From an uncultured Prevotella sp. (GTDB taxonomy: Bacteria > Bacteroidota > Bacteroidia > Bacteroidales > Bacteroidaceae): DNA of 16,619 bases. Numbering within the stretch: position 1 is the stretch's first letter; each line of letters opens with the position of its first letter. The stretch lies in the NCBI GenBank assembly GCA_937874345.1, contig CALNBT010000167.1:1-16619 (forward strand), in the 5' to 3' direction. This document shows, one piece after another, positions 1 to 7,074 of this stretch. The position numbers and the translations under genes are program-made. Under the pieces are notes generated by a model. That model did no database searches. It was not told the origin of the DNA and saw nothing but the letters and a program-made list of their open reading frames with translations.

Positions 1-16
1 ACATCCGGAAACAATT

Positions 17-60
17 ACCCCCGGGACAAGATGAACTGCATCATGTTTCGGGGGTCTTTC
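17..60 (+). terminator. Rho-independent terminator of a gene left of the window
   Basis: The arms 17-28 and 44-55 form a 12-bp stem that begins with a pure GC block (ACCCCCG against CGGGGGT), continues through two G-U pairs, and closes over a short inner GATG/CATC helix. A pyrimidine-rich tail (TCTTTCTGT) follows. It reads best on the plus strand, so it probably ends a gene lying to the left of base 1, which is not visible here. Confidence 0.65.
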
Positions 61-450
61 TGTATAGATGAAAATGGGCAAGTCGCAACTTCAATGAGGT
101 GCAAAAATGAATACTGCTGTCGAAGCTGTGCAAATTGATTATTTATTGAAGTGCAAGTGGATAGCAATCGATGTCTTTTTAGACAATGGCAGAACGACGA
201 CAACAAGCTATTTAAACGCCTTTCAGAGCATTTTGAAAGTTTCTGTAGCAAATTCTACACAAACGTTTTCGGATGTCCCTGCACAGAAAAACAGGACAGT
301 GGCTTTTTGCAAAAAGGAAACCATGCATATTGCTGTACAAAAGCATGCATATTGAGCAGCAAAGTGGGCTATTTTGAGCCTCAATATGCATGGTATTGGA
401 GAGGGGTGGCAAATCGCTTCAAAAAACAGATGATCGGCATCGGAAAATCT
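61..450. other. gene-free stretch with a palindromic repeat
   Basis: No convincing gene lies between the left-edge terminator and the terminator of the DnaJ-domain gene. A plus-strand open frame runs from a GTG at 151 to 537, but it matches no family I recognise, crosses a long palindrome and the opposing terminator, and runs into the 3' end of the minus-strand gene. The visible structure is the inverted repeat described at 321-393. Confidence 0.6.
321..393. repeat. palindromic repeat, three copies of CATGCATATTG
   Basis: The 11-mer CATGCATATTG occurs as a direct pair (322-332 and 344-354) and once inverted (382-392). The second and third copies extend to a perfect 13-bp inverted repeat (344-356 with 380-392) around a 23-nt loop. 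The first copy can instead pair with the third as a 12-bp stem (321-332 with 382-393), so two alternative hairpins are possible. No T tract follows on either strand, so it is not an ordinary terminator. It resembles a REP-like intergenic palindrome; genome-wide repetition is inferred, not seen. Confidence 0.6.
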
Positions 451-478
451 GAAAAACGGTGTCGGGGGAAGAACACCG
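451..478 (-). terminator. candidate terminator of the DjlA-like gene
   Basis: Read on the minus strand, a CGGTGT/ACACCG 6-bp stem (473-478 with 457-462) with a 10-nt C-rich loop is followed directly by five T residues. It lies about 40 nt past the stop codon of the DnaJ-domain gene. The stem is short but GC-rich. Confidence 0.5.
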
Positions 479-515
479 CAACTTGTCAGTGCACTTTATT
501 TTTGATAGGAAAGCT

Positions 516-1331
516 TTACAAATTGCGCGCCTTGTAAATGCTTTCCTTGGCATTGTTGATTTCCTGGAATTTTTTCTCGGCAGCCTTGCTGACATCTTCG
601 CCCAAGGCTGATACCCTGTCGGGATGATGTTTCAAGGCCATGGCACGATAGGCCTTCTTCACCTCGTCGTCCGTGGCGGATGGTGACACGCCCAGCACCT
701 TATAGGCTGCTTCGAGATTGGAAGAGCTGTCGCGAAGGTTCAGCATCGAATCAACATCTGCGGCAGAAATGCCCAGATTGGCTGCAATTTCTTTCAAGGC
801 ATTGATTTCTTCCATCACCACCTGACCGTCGACCTGGGCAATCATCACCAGGAAATGAAGCAGTTGCAACCGCTGAGCGTCATCCATGTTCTGGCGAATC
901 TGGAGACAGGCACTGTAGATGGTTGACCTGAAGTTGTTCCATCCTACTTGTTTCTGGTGCTCGAAAAGCTTCAAGAGAATTTTTTCACCCTCGTCAACGG
1001 CCATCGGTCCGAAGTTCTGGCGAAGGAAAGTCCTCACCATCTCCATCTCAGAATGCATCACCTTGCCGTCGGCACGGATGATGTAGGAGGTGAGCGTTAG
1101 CAAGGAAAAGAGAAACGAGTTGCGTTGCCCTTCTTCATATTGACGCCGGTTTTGCGTATATTGCTGATAGGCATGATACCCGTTGTCAGACTGTTGTGGG
1201 TTGTTGTGGGGGTCGTTGACGGCATCTATCCCTTTGTCAAAGAGCCATCCTAAAGCGAATCCGGCCAAGGCCCCAAGCGGACCACCTTGAATAAAGCCGA
1301 GAATTCCGCCAATCCATTTTCCTACTGCCAT
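516..1331 (-). CDS. djlA: DjlA-like membrane-anchored TerB/DnaJ-domain co-chaperone
   Basis: This 271-residue protein has the layout of DjlA co-chaperones. A glycine-rich hydrophobic N-terminal segment (about residues 5-31) fits a single membrane anchor. A TerB-like helical domain with repeated acidic ADGK/VDGQ motifs (87-90 and 167-170) covers about 70-195. A J domain occupies 205-271 with the diagnostic HPD at 236-238. DjlA-type proteins stimulate the ATPase of DnaK from the inner face of the cytoplasmic membrane through the J domain. The length is typical for the family, and the ATG at 1331 gives a complete anchor. The gene reads away from the DUF4965 gene and is separated from it by about 410 bases that include a terminator, so it is probably transcribed alone. 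I found no clear TAnnTTTG promoter upstream. The domain assignment is firm; orthology to E. coli djlA and the exact role are inferred. Confidence 0.92.
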   Translation of the reverse strand: MAVGKWIGGILGFIQGGPLGALAGFALGWLFDKGIDAVNDPHNNPQQSDNGYHAYQQYTQNRRQYEEGQRNSFLFSLLTLTSYIIRADGKVMHSEMEMVRTFLRQNFGPMAVDEGEKILLKLFEHQKQVGWNNFRSTIYSACLQIRQNMDDAQRLQLLHFLVMIAQVDGQVVMEEINALKEIAANLGISAADVDSMLNLRDSSSNLEAAYKVLGVSPSATDDEVKKAYRAMALKHHPDRVSALGEDVSKAAEKKFQEINNAKESIYKARNL

Positions 1332-1741
1332 GTTTTGAGTGTTGGTTTCTATGGTTAAGCAAAAACCATGCCTTGTTTGACTTTCTGCAAAAGAATGGGG
1401 ATGATGTCAGTGCCATTCAATCCAAAAATGCGAAAGGATGCCCCCGCCGGATATTGGCTTTTGGTCGGGGATGTGGAAATTATCATCAACCTTCCACAAA
1501 AGTTTTCAACCTTCCCTTCGATTACCGTTTGGGGATAAAAAAGAGAATACAAAACGATGTTTGTATTCTCTTCTGGTATACTTATGTTGTCAGGATGATG
1601 AGCTGTCTGGCGGAGAATCTGTGATAGGCTTGATGCTTGTTTGGAGCGCTTTCTGCCTGTAGGGTGTCATTCAACAGCCGTTGAGCCGACTATAAATGCT
1701 TCTTTTTCACCGTCAATCGTTCATCCCGAACAATTGTATTC
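1332..1741. other. intergenic region between the DnaJ-domain and DUF4965 genes
   Basis: This 410-base stretch contains a strong hairpin (1535-1572) and otherwise only short open frames. A 65-codon minus-strand frame (1355-1552) ends just before the DnaJ-domain gene, but its ATG sits inside the hairpin and the product is unrecognised, so it is not called. No TAnnTTTG element was found on the minus strand. Confidence 0.5.
1535..1572 (-). terminator. terminator downstream of the DUF4965 gene
   Basis: A perfect 13-bp inverted repeat (1541-1553 with 1560-1572, AAGAGAATACAAA and its complement) encloses a 6-nt loop. On the minus strand it is followed by a run of T residues (complement of 1535-1542), as in a Rho-independent terminator. 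It lies about 170 nt past the stop of the DUF4965 gene, giving an unusually long 3' untranslated region. Confidence 0.6.
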
Positions 1742-4462
1742 TTACTTATTCATCACCTTTTTTACAGTCCCGTCGGCATAGTGGATGATATTCAGTCCTT
1801 TGGTGTTGCCGCTTGTTCTTTGGCCGGAAAGGTTGTAATAAGCCTCTATTGGGTTGTTCTCAACGTTTTTTTTTACATCCTGAATGCCCGTCTCGGTTGG
1901 TTTCAATGGATTAAAGTTATCCATCAATACCTTTGCCCAATAGCCTCCAATAACCGATCTTGCGCGGAAACCACGCATATCGCCGGATATCGTCCAGTGC
2001 CAGTCAGAAATAGGTACACGAGAGTTGGTCTCGTTGACGTATTTCCAGATGGGGTTAATCAATGTACGGAAGGTAAAGGCATCGGGTGCCATACTGGCAA
2101 CCCACATAATCCAGTCGTTCTTGCTGTAGGTTTCGCGGCTGTCGAGTGGTATGCCATAGGTGTTCTGCTTGGTAAGATAATAAGCAAATTCTTTCTGCAT
2201 CACCTGGCTGGAGAAGATATTGATACCCCAAAGCTTGTCCCAAACCATGTTGTATTTCTGGCTCCAGGTGCCATTTTGGTCAAGGGTGAGGTCATAATGG
2301 GTTCCATCAGCATCCAGGGCGTCTACTTCCCACTTGGCAGCCATCTGCTTGGCTGTATTCATATAGGTATCATAGGTGGCCATGTCGCCTTTTGCTTTGG
2401 CCATCAACGCAAATCCGGCAATACCCAGGATACCCTTGATAGAGAGGTTTGCGTTATGGGCAAGGTGCCCGGCAAAGTCGTCGGTGCACAATTGGTTGGC
2501 AGGATCTTGTGCATTGGCAACCAGATAGTCGGCCCAGGTCTTGAAACTGTTCCAGTATTTCTCGGCGAAAGCAGCGTTTCCGTCCATCATCGTCACGGTA
2601 GCAGCGATGGTAAGGATGTTGCCCGATTCCTCGATAGGCATGTTGCCTTGGAATCCACCTTGGGCATCCGGGAATGTAATGGAATAGTGTTGATTATTTG
2701 CGATAGGATAGTGGCCGATGTCATGTGCCGGGAAAGGAAATCCCCAACTGGAGGTTTCGCAATATTTTATCAACCCCTCGATGGTGGCCTTGGCCAGTTG
2801 TGAATTGTACAACAGGAACAATGGCGAGGCAGGATAGGTGACGTCAGAGGTGTTGATGAAGCCACCCGAGTCGTTTTCGCGTGAGAAGAACATCAAATCG
2901 CCATCTTTGTCTTGGAAAAGCTTGTGGGCCGCGATGACCTGACGGTAAGCTGCTGACAATAGTTCGGCATAATTCTGGTTGCCCGATTTTATGCCATCAT
3001 CGTAGATGCGCTGGTCTAAAGCGCGACAGCGTTGCATGATCGCCATATAGTTATCACGCATTTCGCTCATGGCCTGGATAATGGTCTTGCCGTTGCGCGC
3101 CCAATAACCCTTATATCTTTGGCCGAGGAATTCAACGTCGTTCACCTCGTCGTATGCCAGCATAGCAAAGCTTGAACCGGTAGTGATCGTGCCGAAATCG
3201 TGGAGATAGCCCAGAGTGGGGTATTCTGACAGGTTAGCCGATTGAACTTGAAGCTTGGACGCGGGTAGTGTTCCCTGGGTAGCAAACGATTGTTCGAGGT
3301 CGGCAAGCATGTTGAGGCTTATGTCGCCATTGACACCCGGCAGGTACAAATAGCCCCAGTCTATGCAATTGGTGCTGGCTGTTTCGTGGAATCCTTGCGC
3401 GGTGGTTCCCGTTTTCAGATAGGGTGTCCCGTCGGTGGTGAAGCGTTTGGTGCTGATGATCGCGTCGGTGGTATTGGCCGTTGCAATCCGTGGAGAGGCT
3501 GCCAGGTAGAATTGTACTTGGTGCTGGTTGCCATCGGTAGATGTAACCTGGTAGGAGATGTAGTTGACTGGTGTGGAAAGCAAATCCAAATCATCAATGA
3601 GCATTGGTGCTGTGAACACGACATTCAAATCAACGGGCCCGCAGCTGAATGTGTAATAGGTGCTGGTTGGCATCACAGTGCATGACTTTTGTGTGGCCGT
3701 GAGCACGTTTGGCAATGGTTTCATGGTATTTTCGTAAATACCGAAATCGACGTACGAGCCGCCTGTGGTGTTGTGACAGTGGGCAGAAATAATGTTGGTT
3801 CCCTCTTTGAGGTATTGTTTCATGGTGCCGTCGATGTGCATTGTTTCACCTTGCAGCCATGTCAGTCCTGTCTGAACAACTTTCACGCCATTGATGTATA
3901 GGTCGAAAACATCGTCATGAGAATAAACAATATACAAATCTTTCGCCAAATCTGCTGCCGTGAGGTTCATGGTTCGGCGGACATAGATATCCTTATTGTT
4001 ACCCGTCCAAGGGGTGTTGACATGAGGATATTCGCCAGCCGATCCGAAAGCTCCTTGCTGGGTAAGCCATGAGGTGTCATCAAAAGTAGGCATTGTCCAT
4101 TGAGATGACGTCTGTGTGGTGTAAGAAACCTTGCCGGTCCATGCGCCTTGATCTGCCATGGGCAGGAGAGCAGCCCCGAGAACGTACTTTGCTTGTGTGC
4201 CCATAAACCGGTAGGTTGTTCCGTCAACACGGATCATTCCGTCGATTGGTTTCTCTACATCACCAGAATACCAATAAGCTACCGGACCATCGGTTAGCTG
4301 ATTATGGTGCGACCATAATGAAAAATACGGATCATTTACAATGAGGGGTACTGCTGGCAATCGCAGGTTCGTGGCTTTGTACGGCTTAAAGAACGCTGGA
4401 GATTGACCAAACATAGTCATTGCGGTACATACCACCACAATGAAAGTCATGATTCTCTTCAT
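1742..4462 (-). CDS. secreted glutaminase A-like DUF4965/DUF5127 family protein
   Basis: The 906-residue product starts with a Sec signal peptide (hydrophobic core about 5-18, likely cleavage near FGQ-S) with no lipobox, so a periplasmic or exported protein is expected. Residues 30-100 fit the N-terminal DUF4964 segment. About 105-245 reads like a galactose-binding or jelly-roll domain, with a W-x(4)-FDD-x-SW pattern, VRRTMNL and a DDVFDLYING strand pair. From about 260 the DUF5127/glutaminase A N-terminal domain begins (PTSTYYTF, then DDLDLLSTPV), followed by the helical DUF4965 (six-hairpin) and DUF1793 regions to about 840. The last 40 residues form a YNLSGQR...KGLNII...DG tail common in Prevotella secreted proteins. 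The fungal glutaminase A family gives the name, but the substrate of Bacteroidetes members is uncertain and could be a glycan or glycoconjugate. It stands alone between a candidate promoter and a terminator. Family is confident; reaction is not. Confidence 0.88.
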   Translation of the reverse strand: MKRIMTFIVVVCTAMTMFGQSPAFFKPYKATNLRLPAVPLIVNDPYFSLWSHHNQLTDGPVAYWYSGDVEKPIDGMIRVDGTTYRFMGTQAKYVLGAALLPMADQGAWTGKVSYTTQTSSQWTMPTFDDTSWLTQQGAFGSAGEYPHVNTPWTGNNKDIYVRRTMNLTAADLAKDLYIVYSHDDVFDLYINGVKVVQTGLTWLQGETMHIDGTMKQYLKEGTNIISAHCHNTTGGSYVDFGIYENTMKPLPNVLTATQKSCTVMPTSTYYTFSCGPVDLNVVFTAPMLIDDLDLLSTPVNYISYQVTSTDGNQHQVQFYLAASPRIATANTTDAIISTKRFTTDGTPYLKTGTTAQGFHETASTNCIDWGYLYLPGVNGDISLNMLADLEQSFATQGTLPASKLQVQSANLSEYPTLGYLHDFGTITTGSSFAMLAYDEVNDVEFLGQRYKGYWARNGKTIIQAMSEMRDNYMAIMQRCRALDQRIYDDGIKSGNQNYAELLSAAYRQVIAAHKLFQDKDGDLMFFSRENDSGGFINTSDVTYPASPLFLLYNSQLAKATIEGLIKYCETSSWGFPFPAHDIGHYPIANNQHYSITFPDAQGGFQGNMPIEESGNILTIAATVTMMDGNAAFAEKYWNSFKTWADYLVANAQDPANQLCTDDFAGHLAHNANLSIKGILGIAGFALMAKAKGDMATYDTYMNTAKQMAAKWEVDALDADGTHYDLTLDQNGTWSQKYNMVWDKLWGINIFSSQVMQKEFAYYLTKQNTYGIPLDSRETYSKNDWIMWVASMAPDAFTFRTLINPIWKYVNETNSRVPISDWHWTISGDMRGFRARSVIGGYWAKVLMDNFNPLKPTETGIQDVKKNVENNPIEAYYNLSGQRTSGNTKGLNIIHYADGTVKKVMNK

Positions 4463-4550
4463 TTTGAAATTTTAATAGGTTTGGTTTAATAATCAGTCAA
4501 TCTTCATATAAAAGCTAAAAAGTCGACTTAAGTATTTGATATAGTTCTTG

Positions 4551-4582
4551 CAAATATGCAAAAAATCTGAACAGATAACAAA
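4551..4582 (-). promoter_or_regulatory. candidate Bacteroidetes promoter of the DUF4965 gene
   Basis: On the minus strand a TTTG (4579-4582) is followed after exactly 20 nt by CATATTTG (4551-4558), which matches the TAnnTTTG -7 box except at the first base. Transcription would start near 4545, giving a leader of about 80 nt. Confidence 0.4.
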
Positions 4583-4673
4583 ACTGTCGGGAAAGTGGTT
4601 TGTTTGTGACAAAATTATAAGTGAGGAATTGTTATATCATCGATGAAATAACCTGAGTTTTCAAAGCATTTTG

Positions 4674-5123
4674 TTAAATATTTTGATAGTCTGGGATGTC
4701 CTCCAAGAATAAATATTTTTCATGTTCATCATCTATCTTGCAGCAGTAGGTTTGAAGACCGTTGCTAACCACTAGATAATCTACATGCAGCAGTATGTTA
4801 TAGGACATAATTTGGTCAAACACCTTCTGTGAAATCTGTATGGTGGGTGCCTTGTATTCGATGATCATCCTGGGTTGCAAAAGCTGGTTGTAGAGCACAC
4901 TGTCGGCACGCATTGATTTATCTGCCATCTTCAGTTGTACTTCGTTGGCCAGCAGGGATGCGGGATAATTTTTGTGTTCGATTAAAAAATGGATGAAATG
5001 TTGGCGTACCCATTCCTCTGGAGTCAAGGCTACATATCGACGACGAAGTACATCAAAGATGGTGGGATGTTCTTTTGTTCCCGATAATTTTATTTGGTAA
5101 GCCGGAAGGTTTAATCGAAACAT
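4674..5123 (-). CDS. solitary HsdR N-terminal-domain (PD-(D/E)xK-fold) protein
   Basis: This 149-residue protein matches the N-terminal nuclease domain of type I restriction HsdR subunits (HSDR_N_2-like) without the helicase part. A TPEEWVRQ helix (34-41) is typical. A nuclease core is apparent: E61, D74 in the RADSVLY strand, then E89-x-K91 in IIEYKAP, and a QxxxY (104-108) like that following the core in HsdR and RecB-family nucleases. The open frame extends upstream to 5180, but I chose the ATG at 5123: the residues before it look non-coding and a -7 promoter box (5147-5154) lies inside the longer version. It is divergent from holA with about 150 nt between them. No hsdM, hsdS or helicase gene is near, so a restriction role is unlikely on context. 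The domain is well supported; its biological function is unknown. Confidence 0.85.
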   Translation of the reverse strand: MFRLNLPAYQIKLSGTKEHPTIFDVLRRRYVALTPEEWVRQHFIHFLIEHKNYPASLLANEVQLKMADKSMRADSVLYNQLLQPRMIIEYKAPTIQISQKVFDQIMSYNILLHVDYLVVSNGLQTYCCKIDDEHEKYLFLEDIPDYQNI

Positions 5124-5146
5124 TTTATTAATTTTGCAAACAGTTA

Positions 5147-5154
5147 CAAAGTTA
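5147..5154 (-). promoter_or_regulatory. candidate -7 box for the HsdR-N gene
   Basis: The minus strand reads TAACTTTG, a full match to TAnnTTTG. A TTTG lies upstream (5178-5181) at a 23-nt spacing, slightly long for this promoter class. Transcription would begin near 5140, about 17 nt before the ATG at 5123, which supports that start. Confidence 0.45.
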
Positions 5155-5204
5155 ATAAAAAAGAAAGAAACGAAAAGCAAACCTTCAAATTATCAAATAT
5201 CAGA

Positions 5205-5235
5205 TTTGGTTGTCTGTAACGCAAAAAATATTTTG
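5205..5235 (+). promoter_or_regulatory. candidate promoter of holA
   Basis: A TTTG at 5205-5208 is followed after 19 nt by ATATTTTG (5228-5235). The TTTG half of the -7 box is kept but the leading TA is shifted by one base, so the match is partial. It would give a leader of about 35 nt before the ATG at 5278. Confidence 0.35.
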
Positions 5236-5277
5236 TAGACCAGATGTAATGAAGAGTTGGTTTTCGGTGAAGTACCT

Positions 5278-6297
5278 ATGGCAAAAGCTGGAATCACATT
5301 CGAAACGATGATGCGCGACTTGAAAGGTCGCCGCTTTTCACCTATTTATATACTAATGGGAGAGGAGTCGTATTTCATCGATCAGATTGCAGATTATTTG
5401 GCCGAGCATGTTCTTCAGCCCGAAGAACGCGATTTTAATCAGAACATCGTTTTTGGTTCGGATGTAAATGCCGCGCAAATTGTTGACCTTGCAAAAGGTT
5501 ATCCCATGATGTCAGAGTACAGAGTGGTGATTGTGAAAGAAGCACAGAATCTGCGCGGAACGGAAGTAATCGAAAAATATCTCGAAAATCCGGTCAAATC
5601 GTCTATCTTGGTGCTTTGTCATAAGAACGGAACGATTGATCGTAGAAAACGACTCGTCAGTAAAGCTGAAGCGGTTGGTGTGGTTTTCGAAAGCAAGAAG
5701 ATGCGCGAAACAGAACTTTCTGCTTTTGTTGCCTCTAATTGTCTTAGTCGAAAGATCACCATTGACGAAAAGTCTATTGCGATGATCGTTGATCATATCG
5801 GTTCTGATTTGAACAGATTGGTTTCTGTGATAGACAAGCTTCAACTTTTTCTTCCTGAAAACGATCGGGTGATCCGTCCGGAAATGATCGAAAAACAAAT
5901 TGGTGTCAGCAAGGATTTCAATGCCTTCGAATTGAAAAATGCATTGATCAACCGAGATGTTTTCAAGGCAAATCAGATAATCAAATATTTTGACAATAAT
6001 CCAAAAGCAGGATCTGTCTTTGCCTACTTGCCGTTACTGTTTGGTTATTTCCAGAATTTGATGATCGCCTATTACGCTCCTGCTAAAAATGAAAATGCTG
6101 TTGCACAGTATTTGGAATTGAAAGGGGGATGGGCTGCTCGTGACTATATTACCGGAATGAGAAATTACTCCGGATCGAAAACCATGCAGATTATTTCTAA
6201 GTTTAAAGAAATAGATGCAAAAATAAAGGGCATTGATAACCGTAGTATTGTGCCTGGTGACTTGATGAAAGAGCTTATTTTTTTCATTTTGCACTAA
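5278..6297 (+). CDS. holA: DNA polymerase III delta subunit HolA
   Basis: HolA is the delta subunit of the replicative clamp loader, which opens the DnaN sliding clamp and places it on primed DNA. The 339-residue length agrees with the family (about 340). The N-terminal region carries the characteristic SPIYILMGEESYFID segment (21-35), followed by the YPMMSEYRVVIVKEA strand and, further on, an acidic/helical middle and a C-terminal helical collar domain. As is normal for delta, no Walker A motif is seen. The frame could begin at a TTG at 5257, but the ATG at 5278 gives the usual MAKAGITFE start and sits better behind the promoter. It is transcribed away from the HsdR-N gene, and no coding partner follows for nearly 800 bases, so it appears monocistronic. 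Confidence 0.93.
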   Translation: MAKAGITFETMMRDLKGRRFSPIYILMGEESYFIDQIADYLAEHVLQPEERDFNQNIVFGSDVNAAQIVDLAKGYPMMSEYRVVIVKEAQNLRGTEVIEKYLENPVKSSILVLCHKNGTIDRRKRLVSKAEAVGVVFESKKMRETELSAFVASNCLSRKITIDEKSIAMIVDHIGSDLNRLVSVIDKLQLFLPENDRVIRPEMIEKQIGVSKDFNAFELKNALINRDVFKANQIIKYFDNNPKAGSVFAYLPLLFGYFQNLMIAYYAPAKNENAVAQYLELKGGWAARDYITGMRNYSGSKTMQIISKFKEIDAKIKGIDNRSIVPGDLMKELIFFILH

Positions 6298-6342
6298 AAA
6301 TTACCTATTTTTCTCCCATTTTTCGCTAGATTGCAAGTTTAT

Positions 6343-6367
6343 TTTTAACCCGATTTTGGGGTTAAAA
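6343..6367 (+). terminator. hairpin downstream of holA, possible terminator
   Basis: TTTTAACCC (6343-6351) pairs with GGGTTAAAA (6359-6367) around a 7-nt loop, 45 nt past the holA stop. No T tract follows on the plus strand, so its role as a terminator is uncertain. Confidence 0.3.
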
Positions 6368-6637
6368 GTCGATAAATAAAGATTTTAGCACAGTTTTGTG
6401 TGCTCAAAATTCGCGTATTTGAAAGCAATTTGGCCACTGGTAGAGAATAACCCGAAAATGAAAAATACGGAAGTCCTGAACCACTCCACATTCATTGTTA
6501 ACAAATATTACGATTTACATTTATGATATTTACAAATTTATAGTTCGATATTTCAAAACTTACAAACCTAAACTTTTAGGTTTCTATTTTAACTAAACTG
6601 TTATTTGTTTGTGTAAATGTAAATATGTAAATCAAAA

Positions 6638-6658
6638 CATTTTCATTTTCATTTTCAT
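6638..6658. repeat. short tandem repeat (CATTTT)3CAT
   Basis: Three perfect CATTTT units plus a partial CAT lie in the AT-rich non-coding region. It is far from any start codon, so phase variation of a gene is not indicated. Confidence 0.7.
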
Positions 6659-6988
6659 ACTTATTTTTATACACAGCCAATATGGAATCCTTAAAAGCCT
6701 GAAAACCAGTACTTTATCTACTTTTGTTTATGTTTGTTCGACAAAATCAATGCTTTTGCTCCCCGAAACACTGCATATTGCCTCACAATCTACATTCTTT
6801 TGCCAAACAATTGCAATGGAACCAATTACTTGCCTCAAATCGGTTGCATTCATTTAAAAGTGTGTATTTAGTCCTATAATTTACGTTTATAAATGTGAAC
6901 CACTACATTTCGCGACACAATAAACTTAAATTGTAAATATAGAAATACAAATACAAAGTTTAAGATTTTAAAATTAATCTTCAAACGT

Positions 6989-7018
6989 ATTGTACTTCCT
7001 TTTTTTTGTTTATCTTTG
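6989..7018 (+). promoter_or_regulatory. promoter of the XRE regulator
   Basis: TATCTTTG at 7011-7018 is a full match to the TAnnTTTG -7 box. An ATTG at 6989-6992 with an 18-nt spacer is a weak -33 element. Transcription would start near 7025, leaving a 50-nt leader that contains a hairpin. Confidence 0.5.
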
Positions 7019-7030
7019 TAAAATCAAGAT

Positions 7031-7053
7031 AAAAGGGGAAAAACCTCCCTTTT
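7031..7053 (+). promoter_or_regulatory. terminator-like leader hairpin before the XRE gene
   Basis: AAAAGGG (7031-7037) can pair with CCCTTTT (7047-7053) around a 9-nt loop, and the T run continues to 7055. It lies between the predicted transcription start and the ATG, so it could reduce read-through or fold the leader. The stem has only three GC pairs and function is not shown. Confidence 0.3.
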
Positions 7054-7074
7054 TTATGACTAAGCAGTAGAAAT

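Larger units (their letters stand above)
6298..7074. other. AT-rich gene-free region between holA and the XRE gene
   Basis: This 777-base stretch is visibly richer in A and T than its surroundings and holds no convincing gene; the one sizeable open frame (6609-6857) has low-complexity composition. It contains several small hairpins: 6343-6367, an imperfect one around 6383-6410, and a 9-bp arm pair 6564-6572/6575-6583 followed by CTATTTT. A hexamer repeat (CATTTT three times) lies at 6638-6658. The right end carries the promoter and leader of the XRE gene. A small RNA in this region cannot be excluded, but I recognise none. Confidence 0.55.

Noticed and set aside
151..537. Plus-strand 128-codon open frame from a GTG
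   Set aside because: It crosses the palindromic repeat and the opposing terminator, overlaps the 3' end of the DnaJ-domain gene, has cysteine-rich composition unlike a real protein here, and matches no family I know.
1355..1552. Minus-strand 65-codon frame upstream of the DnaJ-domain gene
   Set aside because: Its ATG lies inside the terminator hairpin at 1535-1572, no promoter is seen, and the product is unrecognised.
1781..2803. Long plus-strand open frame (340 codons) opposite the DUF4965 gene
   Set aside because: It is a shadow of a strongly supported gene on the other strand and shows no domain.
4674..5123. Remnant of a complete type I restriction-modification system
   Set aside because: No hsdM, hsdS or helicase fragments are present nearby, and the protein has a tidy C-terminal end, so a solitary protein fits better than a broken hsdR.
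6609..6857. 82-codon plus-strand frame in the AT-rich region
   Set aside because: Low-complexity F/I-rich start produced by the CATTTT repeat, no homology recognised, no promoter box.
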